Shown: piece by piece, positions 1 through 7,880 of the stretch | Layout of the letters: every line of letters begins with the position of its first letter | Position numbering within the stretch: the first letter of the stretch is position 1 | Assembly (NCBI RefSeq): GCF_000964085.1 | Contig: NZ_JZRB01000018.1 | Span: 1-64,000 of the forward strand | Source: Luteibacter yeojuensis | Lineage (GTDB): Bacteria; Pseudomonadota; Gammaproteobacteria; Xanthomonadales; Rhodanobacteraceae | Direction of reading: 5' to 3' | Length of the DNA stretch: 64,000 bases | Position numbers and translations under genes: made by a program | Notes under the pieces: generated by a model | The model's input: only the letters and a program-made list of their open reading frames with translations | Told to the model about the DNA's origin: nothing | Databases searched by the model: none

Positions 1-424
1 CACATCAAGCGGCCCGGCAATGCAGGTTGGGCGAAGGGGCGGCGTCCGGGGGGGGGGCGGGTGTCGGATTGCTGGGCGTTCAAGAAGGGCGCCTGGAGAG
101 AGTGCGGGGATGATGACCGCTCACGGCGGATGGGCCGCGTGAATGCATGCATGCGGTCATCCCTCGGTCAGTTCATGGCGGTTTGCGGAAAGGTGGCCCG
201 ATTGAGGCATCGAAGGGACAGTTCCTGTTCCGAATTGCACAAACGCTAACTGGCCGGCTTCTGGACGACAATCCGGGTCCCGGCGGGGACAGCGCAGGCG
301 ACTTCACCAGGTCTTCGACCCGAAAAAAAGCAGCTTGCCCGTTTCACACATGTGCGCCGGCTCCCGTTACGCAGTCGGGGAATCCAATACTCTCACGGCT
401 ACTGAAGTCCCGGTTGTGCGAAAC

Positions 425-676
425 ATGTCCCATGCCAGCGAGCTCCTGCAAAAACGCCGTCGTGCAAACCTGCAGGCCTTGATGGACGACTTCCGTACCG
501 AAGGCATCACGACCTTTGAGCAACTTGCCGCACTGTTTGAGTTCCGGCCAGACGACCTCAAAGCGATGACGGAAGGTCGTTGTGACATCCGGGAGCACGA
601 AGCGCGTCACGTGGAGTGGGTGGCAAACCGACGTCGCGGCTGGCTTGATGAATCCCGTCAGGATGATGGCGACTAG
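425..676 (+). CDS. Family G small HTH-like protein (GWLD tail)
   Basis: An 83-residue hydrophilic protein of unknown function. The ATG at 425 is preferred because homology to its relatives begins just after it. It shares a layout with genes at 1410, 15563 and 56329: an R-R-x-N-L start, two leucine-rich helices, a stretch like the second half of an XRE-type HTH, and the end motif EWVANRRRGWLDE. In phage-repressor-like HTH domains the same position reads as a turn followed by a helix and PxGWLD, so DNA binding is possible. Nothing here proves it, and the first half of a canonical HTH is not obvious. It stands alone, with no clear operon partner. Confidence 0.6.
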   Translation: MSHASELLQKRRRANLQALMDDFRTEGITTFEQLAALFEFRPDDLKAMTEGRCDIREHEARHVEWVANRRRGWLDESRQDDGD

Positions 677-1409
677 GCTGCCAGCCCAACGTTGCTGAAA
701 AGCGCCTTGGACGACCGGGCGCAACTTGCTTGCTCGCCCGCCTGGACGGCTGGGATGAGTCAGGCCGGGCCTGATGTTTCACGGCAGGAGCATGGGCAGT
801 GCCGGCGGCCTGCGTCAAGCAAGGCGCGCGCCGGCGGGGAAGGGCCACCACGCCTCGATGCGGCGAAACGGCCCAGTCCTGTCCCATCTGGCAGGGTTCA
901 CTGGCGGAGGCATCCGCGTTAGAGTGCTACGGCCATTCGTGAGAATCGCAAAGGCCTTCTCGTGAGGGGAGGCTCCCCTACTGGCCATGGAAAGGCTTCT
1001 GGCGTGCGCCCGGGTCTTGGGCGCGCGCTTCTCCGTTAAACAAAAAGCCGCACGTTGCGGTGCGGCGCTTGAAGTGACTTTGCACGCGTGTTGTCGCTGG
1101 GTCCATAACCGGACGGCTACAGTGCGCTACCGGACCTTGCGTGCGCGTTCAACCCGGTCAATGGGTATTTCATATGCCGTCTTGTGAACCCGTCATTCGT
1201 TGGCGGTGGAAGCGTCCGCGAAAGGCGGATGGCCGGGCCCACGTGCTCGCATGGGAAGGGGATTCGCGTTGCGCACGTGTCCTGGCGCCGCTGACCGCTT
1301 TGAGCGACAAGGGCAAGGCTTGGCCACCGGGTTGCGACAGACATGGTCAGGGTGGGAGAGTGGGCACGGGTGGGCATCGATCGTCATCTCACGGCCGGGA
1401 AAGGTAGAC
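677..1409. other. Gene-poor stretch
   Basis: I recognise no gene between the two family G genes. The open frames here lack family resemblance and overlap one another on both strands. A minus-strand terminator-like hairpin lies at 1040-1064. Confidence 0.4.
1040..1064 (-). terminator. Rho-independent terminator-like hairpin
   Basis: Arms GCCGCAC and GTGCGGC (1045-1051 and 1058-1064) enclose a 6-base loop. On the minus strand they are followed by five T. No minus-strand gene just upstream is recognisable, so it may be a relic. Confidence 0.55.
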
Positions 1410-1664
1410 GTGCAGCCAGTGGATCCCTCGTTGCAGGCCATCCGTCGGGGCAACCTGCGCTTGCTGATGGCAACGCTCTCCACGGAGGGCGTGGACGCTT
1501 GGGATACGAGCGGCAAGCTTTTGGCAGGGATAAGCGGAGTCCAATTGCGGGCACTGATGCGCGGTATGGTCATTGATGACGCAATGGCAAGAGAGATGGA
1601 GTGGTCCATGCAACGACCCGTCGGCTGGATGGACCATGCCCATGTCGGCCTCCTTGATGAATGA
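1410..1664 (+). CDS. Family G small HTH-like protein (GWMD tail)
   Basis: An 84-residue relative of the gene at 425. A GTG start at 1410 is chosen because homology starts with the SLQAIRRGNLRLLM region and a purine-rich GGGAAAGG lies just upstream; a longer upstream open frame has no resemblance to anything. Motif order is R-R-G-N-L near residue 10, a leucine-rich middle, then DDAMAREMEWSMQRPVGWMD. That tail is nearly the same as DAMAREIEWAVQRPEGWLD in the array D member at 56329, so these two are closer to each other than to the neighbour at 425. Function unknown. Binding DNA as a half-HTH, or a protein partner, is a guess. Confidence 0.6.
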   Translation: MQPVDPSLQAIRRGNLRLLMATLSTEGVDAWDTSGKLLAGISGVQLRALMRGMVIDDAMAREMEWSMQRPVGWMDHAHVGLLDE

Positions 1665-2076
1665 TGAGGGGGCGGTCGACAGGCAGCTAGCGCCGCCAGA
1701 ACGCTCCTCAATCCAGTCGCGGATATCAAGCGCAGGCGAGCTGGAGCGGCGGCCTTCGTCCGGGACAAGATGACTGGCGGCTTGATGGATGACCGAGCGC
1801 AGGGCTGCACCGGGAAAGAGCACCAGGTCGCCAGCTTCGACAACACGAAGCGCGTGCGATCCGTCCCGAAGACCGACCACGTTTCTACGACTTCCCGGGT
1901 ACTCGTTGGCTTATGCAATCAAGCACGTCAACCCGCCCCCACTGATGGCTATCCAGAATTCACGGAACGCTCCACGGTTTGTGGGGGGGCTGACACCTTG
2001 GGTCTGTCGTTTGCGACCCCTTGCCGGAACCTCCCGGTGCGCGCACCATCAGGCAACGCAAGCAGGAGGGACCGCA
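1665..2076. other. Gene-poor stretch, possible cupin relic
   Basis: No confident gene. A minus-strand frame at about 1770-1880 reads EAGDLVLFPGAALRSV, which resembles the core strand of AraC-type cupins (GDLVLFP). It is too short and unsupported to call as more than a possible relic. Confidence 0.3.
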
Positions 2077-2313
2077 ATGGCGGGATATTCGGGCGAGCAT
2101 GCAGGCTTTGAGTACGAAGGCAGCTGGGCGTTGATGACAGGCGGTGGCTGCGTCTGGTCCGCGACCCTCTACCAGGGCGGGAATGCAGTCGGACGAATCG
2201 GTGGTGAAGCACCGCCACCGTCCGGTTTTGCGGTTGATGCGCACATTGCGGTCCAGACTGCGACGGAGGATGCGATATCCATCTGGCGCGACGAGACGTC
2301 CGGGGTGGGCTGA
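2077..2313 (+). CDS. Family W aromatic-rich small protein, copy 1
   Basis: A 78-residue protein with no recognised domain. The ATG at 2077 follows a strong AGGAGGG at 2064-2070. It shares with the next gene and with 62314 an opening F-x-Y segment, a central tryptophan strand (CVWSATLYQGG here), a PSG turn and a helical acidic end. This copy is the most diverged: it ends SIWRDE rather than in the DKWxWR motif. The pattern suggests a small beta-strand domain with a C-terminal helix, like many unnamed proteobacterial domains. It is followed 17 bases later by its paralogue at 2331, so the pair is probably one transcript ending at the terminator at 2725. Confidence 0.6.
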   Translation: MAGYSGEHAGFEYEGSWALMTGGGCVWSATLYQGGNAVGRIGGEAPPPSGFAVDAHIAVQTATEDAISIWRDETSGVG

Positions 2314-2330
2314 CCGATGGGAGCGAGAAC

Positions 2331-2570
2331 GTGCCAGCGCTAAATTGGCTCATCGGCCGTCGCGACACGTTTGACTACCGCGCGCGCTGGGAGAGGTCAA
2401 GCGGTGGGTGGATACTCTGGGCGGGGACGGTCTATCGGCGCGGTGACGTAGTCAGCACGCCGAGCGGCAGCCTGTCGCCGCGAGAAGGGGACGGTGAGTT
2501 CGCCATCAGTGCAGCAGTCCGGCTTGGCATGGAGACAATCATTGATTCAGACAAGTGGCGATGGCGCTGA
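2331..2570 (+). CDS. Family W aromatic-rich small protein, copy 2
   Basis: A 79-residue protein starting with GTG at 2331, 17 bases after the previous gene, with GGGAGCGAG as the likely ribosome site. Visible motifs are RDTFDYRARWE, GGWILWAGTVYRRGD, TPSGSLSP and the end AAVRLGMETIIDSDKWRWR. All are closely matched in the array D copy at 62314, which reads HDTFEYRA, TPSG-like AQPSGSLLP and DTDKWQWR. Strong conservation across two distant loci argues that this is a real gene with a selected fold. Function unknown. With 2077 it forms a two-gene unit, most likely by tandem duplication followed by divergence. Confidence 0.65.
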   Translation: MPALNWLIGRRDTFDYRARWERSSGGWILWAGTVYRRGDVVSTPSGSLSPREGDGEFAISAAVRLGMETIIDSDKWRWR

Positions 2571-2724
2571 CGACGCCCTTGTTCCGAATCCAGATGTGAC
2601 TGTCGCCCTGTCTCTGTCGCCACCGACCCGCCGAGCCGTACGAGGCCAGGTTCACAGCGCCGCAACGCCGCTGGCCGGTACAGTGTGCCTCCGGCTCTTC
2701 TCCCAGAAACGTCCGGTTTTCAAT

Positions 2725-2751
2725 GCCGCTCCCTTCGGAGCGGCTTTTTTT
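2725..2751 (+). terminator. Rho-independent terminator
   Basis: An 8-bp perfect stem (GCCGCTCC / GGAGCGGC, 2725-2732 and 2737-2744) with a CTTC loop is followed by seven T. It would end the family W transcript and separates it from the convergent minus-strand gene at 2763. Confidence 0.85.
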
Positions 2752-2762
2752 GGCCGGGCGAT

Positions 2763-3161
2763 TTATGGCTTGCAGGCGTCGGCGCCTGCCGCGTGCCATG
2801 GATTTCCCGGGCTGGCATCTTGCGCTTCCACGGTTTCCCCTTGCCTTGGCACCCCTGACATCCCGCTCCGGGCGGCGCCCAGCGCCTCGCTTAGTATCAT
2901 CTGATGCATCAGGTGGCGGTTGCCGTATGTGCGAAAGAGCAGCGCCGCGACAAGAAGGCCGCCGAGCGCGAAAAGCGAGAGGCCGGTGACGGTCAGCCTG
3001 GCGGCAACGAGAGCGAGGCCAGCATCGCTTCTCGGCCAGCAGTAAGCCAGGATGCAAAGCAGGCTGGGGATGGTCAACACACAGGATACCGTCAGCGAAA
3101 GTTGCTTCGTGATGCGGTGCAGTCTGGCGTTTTCGACAGCGATTCGCTCTGAAAGGTCCAT
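2763..3161 (-). CDS. Small membrane protein with two helices
   Basis: A 132-residue inner-membrane protein of unknown function. The ATG at 3161 gives MDLSERIAVENARLHR, an amphipathic start. Two hydrophobic segments follow, at about residues 20-43 (LSLTVSCVLTIPSLLCILAY) and 54-75 (LTVTGLSLFALGGLLVAALLF), then a positively charged RTYGNRH and a soluble, low-complexity tail. The layout fits a helical hairpin with both ends in the cytoplasm. A longer upstream frame lacks any membrane logic. It stands alone between the terminator at 2725 and the Pro-rich gene at 3481. I cannot name a family. Confidence 0.6.
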   Translation of the reverse strand: MDLSERIAVENARLHRITKQLSLTVSCVLTIPSLLCILAYCWPRSDAGLALVAARLTVTGLSLFALGGLLVAALLFRTYGNRHLMHQMILSEALGAARSGMSGVPRQGETVEAQDASPGNPWHAAGADACKP

Positions 3162-3480
3162 CGTGTCGCATCCTGTCGGGTTGGACAGGTATCGGCTGTC
3201 CCACGCTGGACTTGAGCCTCGCTGCGGGCAAGTCAGCGACCGGGGGAGCCCAGTCAGTGCACCCGCCAGTTCTGAAGAACTCGGGCACCACGGTCGCGGG
3301 GACGCGAGGATTGCGCCGTTGTGCCCGGTTGCAGCGTTCGGGTGATGTTGGGCCGTATGCCGGGTGCTGCGCCTCAAGGTGGCATAGGCCCATCACGGAT
3401 GTGAGCGCCACAAATACATTGCTGTCTGTTTTCGTCACGGATGGAAGGTGAACGTGGGTCTCCGGCACAGGACAACACCC

Positions 3481-3666
3481 ATGAACGTCATTCCAGGTCA
3501 AGAGCCAGAACCCACGCGCGACCCCTCCTCGCCGGACGAGACGCCCCCCTCGCCGGATGCACCGCCGACCAGACCATCACCGGATGACCCCCAAAAGGGC
3601 GGCCGCCCCATCGACGACCCCACCCCCTCCCACCCCGACGGCGGCGATGCGCTCGTCAACGGGTAG
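3481..3666 (+). CDS. Short Pro/Asp-rich hydrophilic protein
   Basis: A 61-residue protein, probably disordered, made largely of P, D, S and E with repeats of the type SPDxxPxSPD and PDDPxxGGRPIDDPTP. No aromatic core and no predicted fold. Such stretches are common in xanthomonad stress loci and in Gln/Gly-rich neighbours such as 7160. The low-complexity base composition means the frame could be fortuitous, so confidence is limited. Confidence 0.45.
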   Translation: MNVIPGQEPEPTRDPSSPDETPPSPDAPPTRPSPDDPQKGGRPIDDPTPSHPDGGDALVNG

Positions 3667-3744
3667 GCTGGCTCCCTGTTTTGATTGGCCAATCCCAGGG
3701 CTCTCCGGGGGGCACACATACGCACCCGCCGGATTTTTTTCCCG

Positions 3745-3983
3745 CTAAAACGCATGGCGCCGGCACCACTGGCGTGCCTCACTGAACAGCTTGTCGAGCG
3801 CCCGGTCGATGTCCTAGCCTGTTGCCGATGGACCATTGAGATGCATGGCAAGCAACAAGCGGTCACCGCAGCGCCTGGCAAGGCATGCGCCCCCCCCACA
3901 TCCGCGATGTCCTGCGCTCTGAGGGCAATAGCCCAGTTTTTCCGGCCGATGGCATGCGACAACGCAGTGCTTTGCTCCGTCAT
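3745..3983 (-). pseudogene. Family H helical gene broken by a poly-G frameshift and an amber codon
   Basis: The minus frame from ATG 3983 reads MTEQSTALSHAIGRKNWAIA and on to LRAQDIADV, then hits a run of eight G (about 3892-3899). In the next frame it continues GGACLARRCGDRLLLAMHL and, after an in-frame TAG, DIDRALDKLFSEARQW to the stop at 3745. Stitched together this is a family H protein of about 79 residues, comparable to 62922 and 16424 (an acidic helix, a central Ala/Leu helix, then a final A-L-D-x-L-F/Y-x-E helix). Two independent lesions make it a likely pseudogene, although the poly-G indel alone could be a sequencing error. Confidence 0.55.
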
Positions 3984-4475
3984 TCGTTGAGCGACTGAAC
4001 AGCGCGCACCGGGTTTGCCATGCGTGGTCACGGCGTTCTCGGGAGCGGGCGAGGCAGCCTCGCCGGCTGCAAAACGGACGCGGCATCGTGACCGTCTTTG
4101 AGAGAAGTGCAAGGTAACGTAGGCACGCGCGCCCGGCTGCCTCCCTTACGTCGCCGGGACTGCGGCTGTGACCAGGCCGCGCGGCGAGGACTGGCCTTTG
4201 CATCCCCTGGCCGGATGGGGTTGTTCAAGAGCTACGGACCAACCCGTGCAGCTGGTCCCGCAATCGGGCTGATGTGCCGCAGCGTTGAATCGCAATGCCC
4301 GGTTCACGTCGGCGACCCGCGTCCGTCCGCTCGGCTGGCTGTGCGCGGGCCCGCAAACCATCTTCGAGGTGTGGCCGAAGGACGGGCTGGCGCGTGTCCA
4401 GGCCATCTCAGCCTTGAGGTTGCCTGCGCCGTAAGGGAAGTTCAACGCAACGCGGTGCTGTTGACGTTCGCGTGA
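3984..4475. other. Gene-poor stretch
   Basis: No recognisable gene on either strand; open frames here are short, mutually overlapping and unlike any family. Confidence 0.4.
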
Positions 4476-4814
4476 TTAGGCGCTGGGTTCAGCGCTGTGC
4501 CCCGCAGCCCAGCCGCGAAGATGCCGGTCTAGCTGGCAAGCGAGTCTCAGCAAGGCTTCTCCGTACCCGGCGAGCGGGAGGCCCCCGGCCGGGCCGAGAT
4601 GGGCTTTCACGGCACAGGCGCATAGCCATACCTTGAACAGCCCCGGCGACTGGGTGCTCGAAGTGATGGTGTCCAGATGGGTCCGCGCAAGGTCGAACTC
4701 GCCGAGCAAGACGGCGTGCCCCAATCTGATGCTTTGAAAGGAGAGGGCCGCAACGGCCGCACGCTCCACATCGCTCAACCTGTCCATGGCGTCATCGTAC
4801 TGCGCGTGAGGCAC
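4476..4814 (-). CDS. Family H small helical protein
   Basis: A 112-residue all-helical protein of unknown function. It opens MPHAQYDDAMDRLSDVERAA, followed by a central GEFDLARTHLDTI helix, an Ala/Cys-rich helix (VWLCACAVKAHLG) and a final helix rich in Leu/Arg. The G-[DE]-F-x-x-A-R motif recurs in 7419 (GDFAGARM) and 56843 (GDFATARG), placing it in the same loose family. These proteins resemble histidine-phosphotransfer or four-helix bundles in length and pattern but lack a conserved histidine, so that comparison is only about shape. It may be co-transcribed with the minus-strand trio 5737-4895 upstream. Confidence 0.6.
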   Translation of the reverse strand: MPHAQYDDAMDRLSDVERAAVAALSFQSIRLGHAVLLGEFDLARTHLDTITSSTQSPGLFKVWLCACAVKAHLGPAGGLPLAGYGEALLRLACQLDRHLRGWAAGHSAEPSA

Positions 4815-4894
4815 CCGGTCGAGCAGGGCGCCGCCATTCCAGCACAGATGAAAAGCGTTCTTCCCGGGACCCGTCGCATAGTCGGATATGGGTT

Positions 4895-5107
4895 TTAGCC
4901 AATCTGCTCGGAAGGTTTCAGGTCGCGTATCTCGCGGTCGAAAAAGCGGCCAAGGGACGGTGCGGTCATCAACCGCGCATGCAAAAGCTCGTCGACCTGC
5001 GTGTACCGGTAGCAGGCACCCGAGGTGAATTTAAGTTCAAGCACTTTCAAATCGGCATCGTATCCAACAGCGGCGATGACGGAGGACTCCACCTTTTCCC
5101 GCTTCAC
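4895..5107 (-). CDS. KTSC domain protein
   Basis: A 70-residue protein that matches the KTSC domain pattern: V-x-S-S-x-I-x-A-V-G-Y-D, L-E-L-x-F-x-S-G-x-x-Y-x-Y, then L-x-x-A-x-S-x-G-x-F-F-x-x-x-I-R. The domain is small, found alone or at the end of longer proteins, and its biochemical role is not settled. The GTG start at 5107 is supported by a 3-base overlap (5105-5107; shared GTGA) with the end of the upstream gene, typical of translational coupling. It is the last gene of a three-gene minus-strand operon (5737, 5418, 5107). The eponymous K/T positions are not exactly preserved; the fold call rests on the overall pattern. Confidence 0.75.
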   Translation of the reverse strand: MKREKVESSVIAAVGYDADLKVLELKFTSGACYRYTQVDELLHARLMTAPSLGRFFDREIRDLKPSEQIG

Positions 5108-5418
5108 GACTGGCTGTCGACCGGGACCGTGTGCACCTTGCGCGAAATGCACCCCTGGAGTGGGGCGAGCGACCCAGTGTCCACGACGGCACACGCTTCC
5201 CACACCCCATTCCGGTTGACGATTTCCATTCGCCAGCCTACGTCCATGAACGCCTCCGCGAGCGCCTGAGTGGCCCTCAGGCAGTAGTGCACAGCTTTGG
5301 TGTCACGCTCGGCGGCCGCACGGACCGCTTCAGCCCCTGCTGCATTGCTCGTCGAAGCAACAATGGCACCGTCGGCGCGCACAACCACATACCAGTCATT
5401 GTCCGCCTCGTCGTTCAT
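5104..5418 (-). CDS. Small protein of unknown function, coupled to KTSC gene
   Basis: A 104-residue protein starting MNDEADNDWYVVVRADGAIV. The opening (a Trp-Tyr-Val strand followed by GAIVAST) resembles the first half of DUF2188-like domains, followed by a long helix rich in Ala and a second strand with WRMEIVNRNGVWEA. It might be a diverged two-layer alpha/beta domain. Its stop shares bases with the GTG of the KTSC gene. The ATG at 5418 is used because the upstream extension is low in coding character and overlaps the preceding gene. Function unknown. Confidence 0.55.
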   Translation of the reverse strand: MNDEADNDWYVVVRADGAIVASTSNAAGAEAVRAAAERDTKAVHYCLRATQALAEAFMDVGWRMEIVNRNGVWEACAVVDTGSLAPLQGCISRKVHTVPVDSQS

Positions 5419-5437
5419 GCACACAGCGTCCTCAAGG

Positions 5438-5737
5438 TCACGGCGTCCATGCTTGTCCAGTCCGGCCACGGTCGACATCCCCGTCCGCCATTCCGTCCAA
5501 GGCTTTCTGCCCGCGCGGGGTGATTTTCCACCAGCCACCGTCTTCGACGGCCATCCCAAGCTGAAAAAGCCCCCGACAGGCTGTCGGATTCAGTGAGCCT
5601 TGGGCCAGACGCCCTGTGTCCGACAGCTGCTGCAGGGCGAGCAACAAGGGTGGTGTGAGCGGATGCACGGGCGTCCCGGGTCGGAGGTCTCCATCGGACC
5701 ATGACGCGCTCGCTTGCGATAGGCGGTTTTTCGGCAA
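5438..5737 (-). CDS. GWWKIT winged-helix-like small protein
   Basis: A 99-residue protein with a leucine-rich middle (PLTPPLLLALQQLSDTGRLA), a recognition-helix-like CRGLFQLGMA and a beta hairpin VEDGGWWKITPRGQKAL. The pattern (helices, then L-x-x-x-G-h-h-x-x-D-x-x-W-x-I-T-x-x-G) is that of small winged-helix DNA-binding domains, where the last strand pair forms the wing. The paralogue at 55577 has CHRLQCAGLVIEDDGWWRITALGR. It heads the minus-strand operon 5737-4895. Role as a regulator is plausible but inferred. The true start may lie further in, at a GTG near TPPLLL. Confidence 0.6.
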   Translation of the reverse strand: MPKNRLSQASASWSDGDLRPGTPVHPLTPPLLLALQQLSDTGRLAQGSLNPTACRGLFQLGMAVEDGGWWKITPRGQKALDGMADGDVDRGRTGQAWTP

Positions 5738-5951
5738 ATGACGTGGGCCATGTGAAGTCGCCCCTCTCGCTGCTGGCGCGTTGTCATGTCAGCAGGGATA
5801 GGTCGACGGAGGTGCGCTCGTCGCGAACTTTCTCGCAGCGGACATCAGAGCCTGAAACTCGCCTGCCTCAGGCGGTGAGCCGGGCGCCAATCCTTGAACG
5901 GGTGGCACTCGGGCCATTACCCTTGTCACCCACCCCATTTGAAAGCACCAC

Positions 5952-6164
5952 ATGTCACTCGTCCGCATCTTCATCCTTCACCCCTCACAGCCTGGCAACG
6001 CATGGCATGTGTCCGAAGACGGAAGGGACGGGGAGTCGTTCCGGGACGGCCTTGTCGCGATGCACGCCGCCTGTGACCGCGCCCGGGCGCTCGAACAACT
6101 CGGCTTCGACGTTCAGGTGCGGCAGGAAGGTGCCGATGGCACTTGGCAAATCATCCGCGAATAG
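5952..6164 (+). CDS. Family D DUF2188-like small protein
   Basis: A 70-residue protein, MSLVRIFILHPSQPGNAWHV, then a central helix (AMHAACDRARALEQLGF) and a last strand with VRQEGADGTWQIIRE. This is the DUF2188 layout: W-x-V strand, an A-rich helix, then a strand ending in a G-x-D-G turn. Related copies are at 12727 and 36800. DUF2188 proteins are small, stress-associated and biochemically uncharacterised. The gene converges with the response regulator at 6165, with the two stop codons touching. Confidence 0.65.
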   Translation: MSLVRIFILHPSQPGNAWHVSEDGRDGESFRDGLVAMHAACDRARALEQLGFDVQVRQEGADGTWQIIRE

Positions 6165-6538
6165 TCAAAGCCTCGTCTGCGCAAGCGCGTGGGCGAGCCC
6201 GAGCAGCACATCGCGTGTCACGGGCTTTTGCACGAAGGGAAACGTGGAGCAGGGGGAGGGCAACACCGTGCGGGGATGCCCGGAGACGAAAGCCACGGGG
6301 ACGTCTTTGGCAAGCAGTGCTGTGGCAACCCCGAGCGAGTCCCCCCTTCGATGTCGATGTCGAGGAGGGCAATGTCGGGACGCGCATTGATGATGGCGTT
6401 GATGGCGTCCGGTTCGGACGCCGCGATACGGCTGACCCGAAATCCCCCATCTGCGAGAATGAGCTCGAACACGCCCGACACCGCCGGATCGTCTTCGACA
6501 AGCAGACAGCGAGGCGCTTCATCAGGCGGGTAGGTCAT
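6165..6538 (-). pseudogene. Single-domain response regulator, frameshifted
   Basis: A CheY-like receiver of about 123 residues. From ATG 6538 it reads the acidic pair in CLLVEDDPAVSG, a phospho-acceptor region PDIALLDIDIEGG, then shifts frame at a GGGGGG run near 6346. In the new frame it continues VATALLAKDVPVAFVSGHPR (the Thr/Ser switch position is VSG) and the conserved lysine in FPFVQKPVTRDVLLGLAHAL, ending at 6165. A single G insertion or deletion restores the whole domain, so it may be intact if the run is a sequencing error. It sits 106 bases after the monooxygenase-fold gene on the same strand. No output domain is present. Confidence 0.75.
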
Positions 6539-6644
6539 GGGCAAATCCGGGCGGCGGACCGGTAGAGTCCCGGATATTCTGTCAACGGCCCGTATGACAT
6601 GCTCGGGCGAACCCTGTGCAGACGTGACGACGATACGAACGCAC

Positions 6645-6974
6645 TCAGCCGCCCCTGGTCGGAAGCATCGCGAGATCCATGAACGTGGCACTTGCCTCGC
6701 CGATTGTGCGGATGGGCGTGACCGTGGCGATGCTGGCGATTCGTGCGTTGATGTCCTGGAACACCTCGTCCTCGAACAGGGCATCGACGGGTGAGCCTGC
6801 TGCAAGGGCAGCGATGAAAACCACCTCCCCGTTTGTGGCCTCGCAAAGGAGCGGTCTTCGTTCGCCAAGGGCGCCCCGGCTTCGCGCATGGGTGTGTTGA
6901 CTTGCAAGCAGGGTAAGGAGCTCCTCCCGCTTGCCTTCCTTCGGCCTGTAGGCCACGACCAGTACCCGTTCCAC
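6645..6974 (-). CDS. Antibiotic-biosynthesis-monooxygenase-like (ABM-fold) protein
   Basis: A 109-residue dimeric alpha-beta-barrel type protein. The GTG start at 6974 follows AGGGGAG by seven bases and matches the start of its paralogue at 60738. It opens VERVLVVAYRPKEGKREELL (first strand plus helix), then HTHARSRGALGERRPLLCEA, a third strand EVVFIAALAAGS and a helix FEDEVFQDINARIA. This is the ABM/EthD-like half-barrel pattern; family members include monooxygenases, haem degraders and many of unknown substrate. No haem-binding or catalytic residue can be assigned. It precedes the response regulator on the same strand. Confidence 0.7.
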   Translation of the reverse strand: MERVLVVAYRPKEGKREELLTLLASQHTHARSRGALGERRPLLCEATNGEVVFIAALAAGSPVDALFEDEVFQDINARIASIATVTPIRTIGEASATFMDLAMLPTRGG

Positions 6975-7159
6975 GCAATGCTCCCCTGTGTGGCGCACGG
7001 AGATGGTCGCGGAACAGGACGTCCGGCTCAAGTCGGGACGCCGCTACAACTGCTGGGTTCTTCACCCGTGTGAAGACCCTCACCGCCGGATAACGACCAC
7101 AATCCGGCGCCGTCACGTACATCGGCGCTTCATGAGCCTCCCATCAGCGGAGGTGTGCC

Positions 7160-7363
7160 ATGAGCGAGCAGCAAGGGTCACGGGACAACCAGCAGCAGGG
7201 CCAAGGGCAAGGTCAGCCGGGGCAAAGCAACCAGCCCGGCAAGGACCAGCAGCCCGGGCAGGGCGGTCAACCCGGGGAGGACTCGGGACAGACGCAGCCC
7301 GGGCGGGATGACCAACCCGGCGGCGGCCGGAAAGAAAAAGAGCCCGGTCAGAACAACAGGTGA
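7160..7363 (+). CDS. Gln/Gly/Pro-rich hydrophilic protein
   Basis: A 67-residue disordered protein built of near-repeats such as GQGQPGQ, QPGKDQQPGQ and QPGGGRK. It lacks hydrophobic residues almost entirely. The ATG follows GGAGGTGTGCC, and a strong terminator lies six bases after the stop, so it is a single-gene transcript. Extremely hydrophilic Gly/Gln-rich proteins are often stress-induced (hydrophilin-like), which fits its CsbD and trehalose neighbours. That role is inferred from composition only. Confidence 0.7.
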   Translation: MSEQQGSRDNQQQGQGQGQPGQSNQPGKDQQPGQGGQPGEDSGQTQPGRDDQPGGGRKEKEPGQNNR

Positions 7364-7368
7364 GCCGA

Positions 7369-7394
7369 AGCGCCCGCAAACGCGGGCGCTTTCA
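7369..7394 (+). terminator. Rho-independent terminator
   Basis: A 9-bp stem AGCGCCCGC / GCGGGCGCT with a short A-rich loop, followed by TTTCAT, lies directly behind the Gln-rich gene. Together with the ribosome site it brackets a monocistronic unit. Confidence 0.8.
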
Positions 7395-7418
7395 TATTGG
7401 TCCGAAGCTGCCCGGCGC

Positions 7419-7736
7419 TCAGTGATTTCCAGGCCGGTGATAGGGATTTTCGACAGCAGGCTTCGTCCCCATCGACTCGACCGCGCGCCAAACGGCATCA
7501 AAGGCCACCCGCCAGTCCATCTCCCGGGGCTCGGGGCCGCCCAATACCCCGGCGAGAAGCTTCAGGGCCGGCCGAAGACTGCCAAGGGCCGGCCGCGTGG
7601 CCAGCTCCCGCACGTGCGCAAGGCTCATGCGGGCCCCCGCAAAATCGCCGGCCTTCGCCGCGTCGACCGTCATTTCCAGGCCCAGGGAGACGAGGCCAAG
7701 GAGGGTCGGTGGACGGGGGCGGGAATCAGTTGCCAT
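7419..7736 (-). CDS. Family H small helical protein, divergent from chemoreceptor
   Basis: A 105-residue helical protein of unknown function: a first helix TLLGLVSLGLEMTVDAAKAG, the motif GDFAGARMSLAHVRELA, a helix SLRPALKLLAGVLGG, and a last helix DAVWRAVESMG. GDFxxAR is shared with 56843. The start MATDSRPRPP lies at 7736, 145 bases from the chemoreceptor, which runs the opposite way. In array D, family H genes sit on both sides of the second chemoreceptor, so association with chemoreceptors is recurrent. A role as an adaptor or signalling partner is speculation. Confidence 0.6.
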   Translation of the reverse strand: MATDSRPRPPTLLGLVSLGLEMTVDAAKAGDFAGARMSLAHVRELATRPALGSLRPALKLLAGVLGGPEPREMDWRVAFDAVWRAVESMGTKPAVENPYHRPGNH

Positions 7737-7831
7737 ACGTTCAATTGTACGACAGCAGGCGACAGTCGCCGACTCGAACGTGTCCGAGTAAATCGCGCAT
7801 GAACGAAAATACCAATTTTGTCATTTTGTCT

Positions 7832-7857
7832 TCAGGCCGGCACGCGGGCGCCGATAA
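7832..7857 (+). promoter_or_regulatory. Candidate sigma-28 (FliA) promoter
   Basis: GCCGATAA at 7850-7857 is an exact match to the FliA -10 element. TCAGGCC at 7832-7838, 11 bases upstream, is a fair match to the -35 (TCAAG type). It lies 24 bases before the chemoreceptor ATG, the expected class of gene for flagellar sigma control. The -35 is imperfect. Confidence 0.55.
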
Positions 7858-7880
7858 TTAGGTACCCGCTAGGAATTCCC

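Noticed and set aside
1740-1890. Possible AraC-type cupin fragment on the minus strand
   Set aside because: Only about 15 residues (GDLVLFPG region) look like a cupin; no second motif, no HTH and competing frames on both strands.
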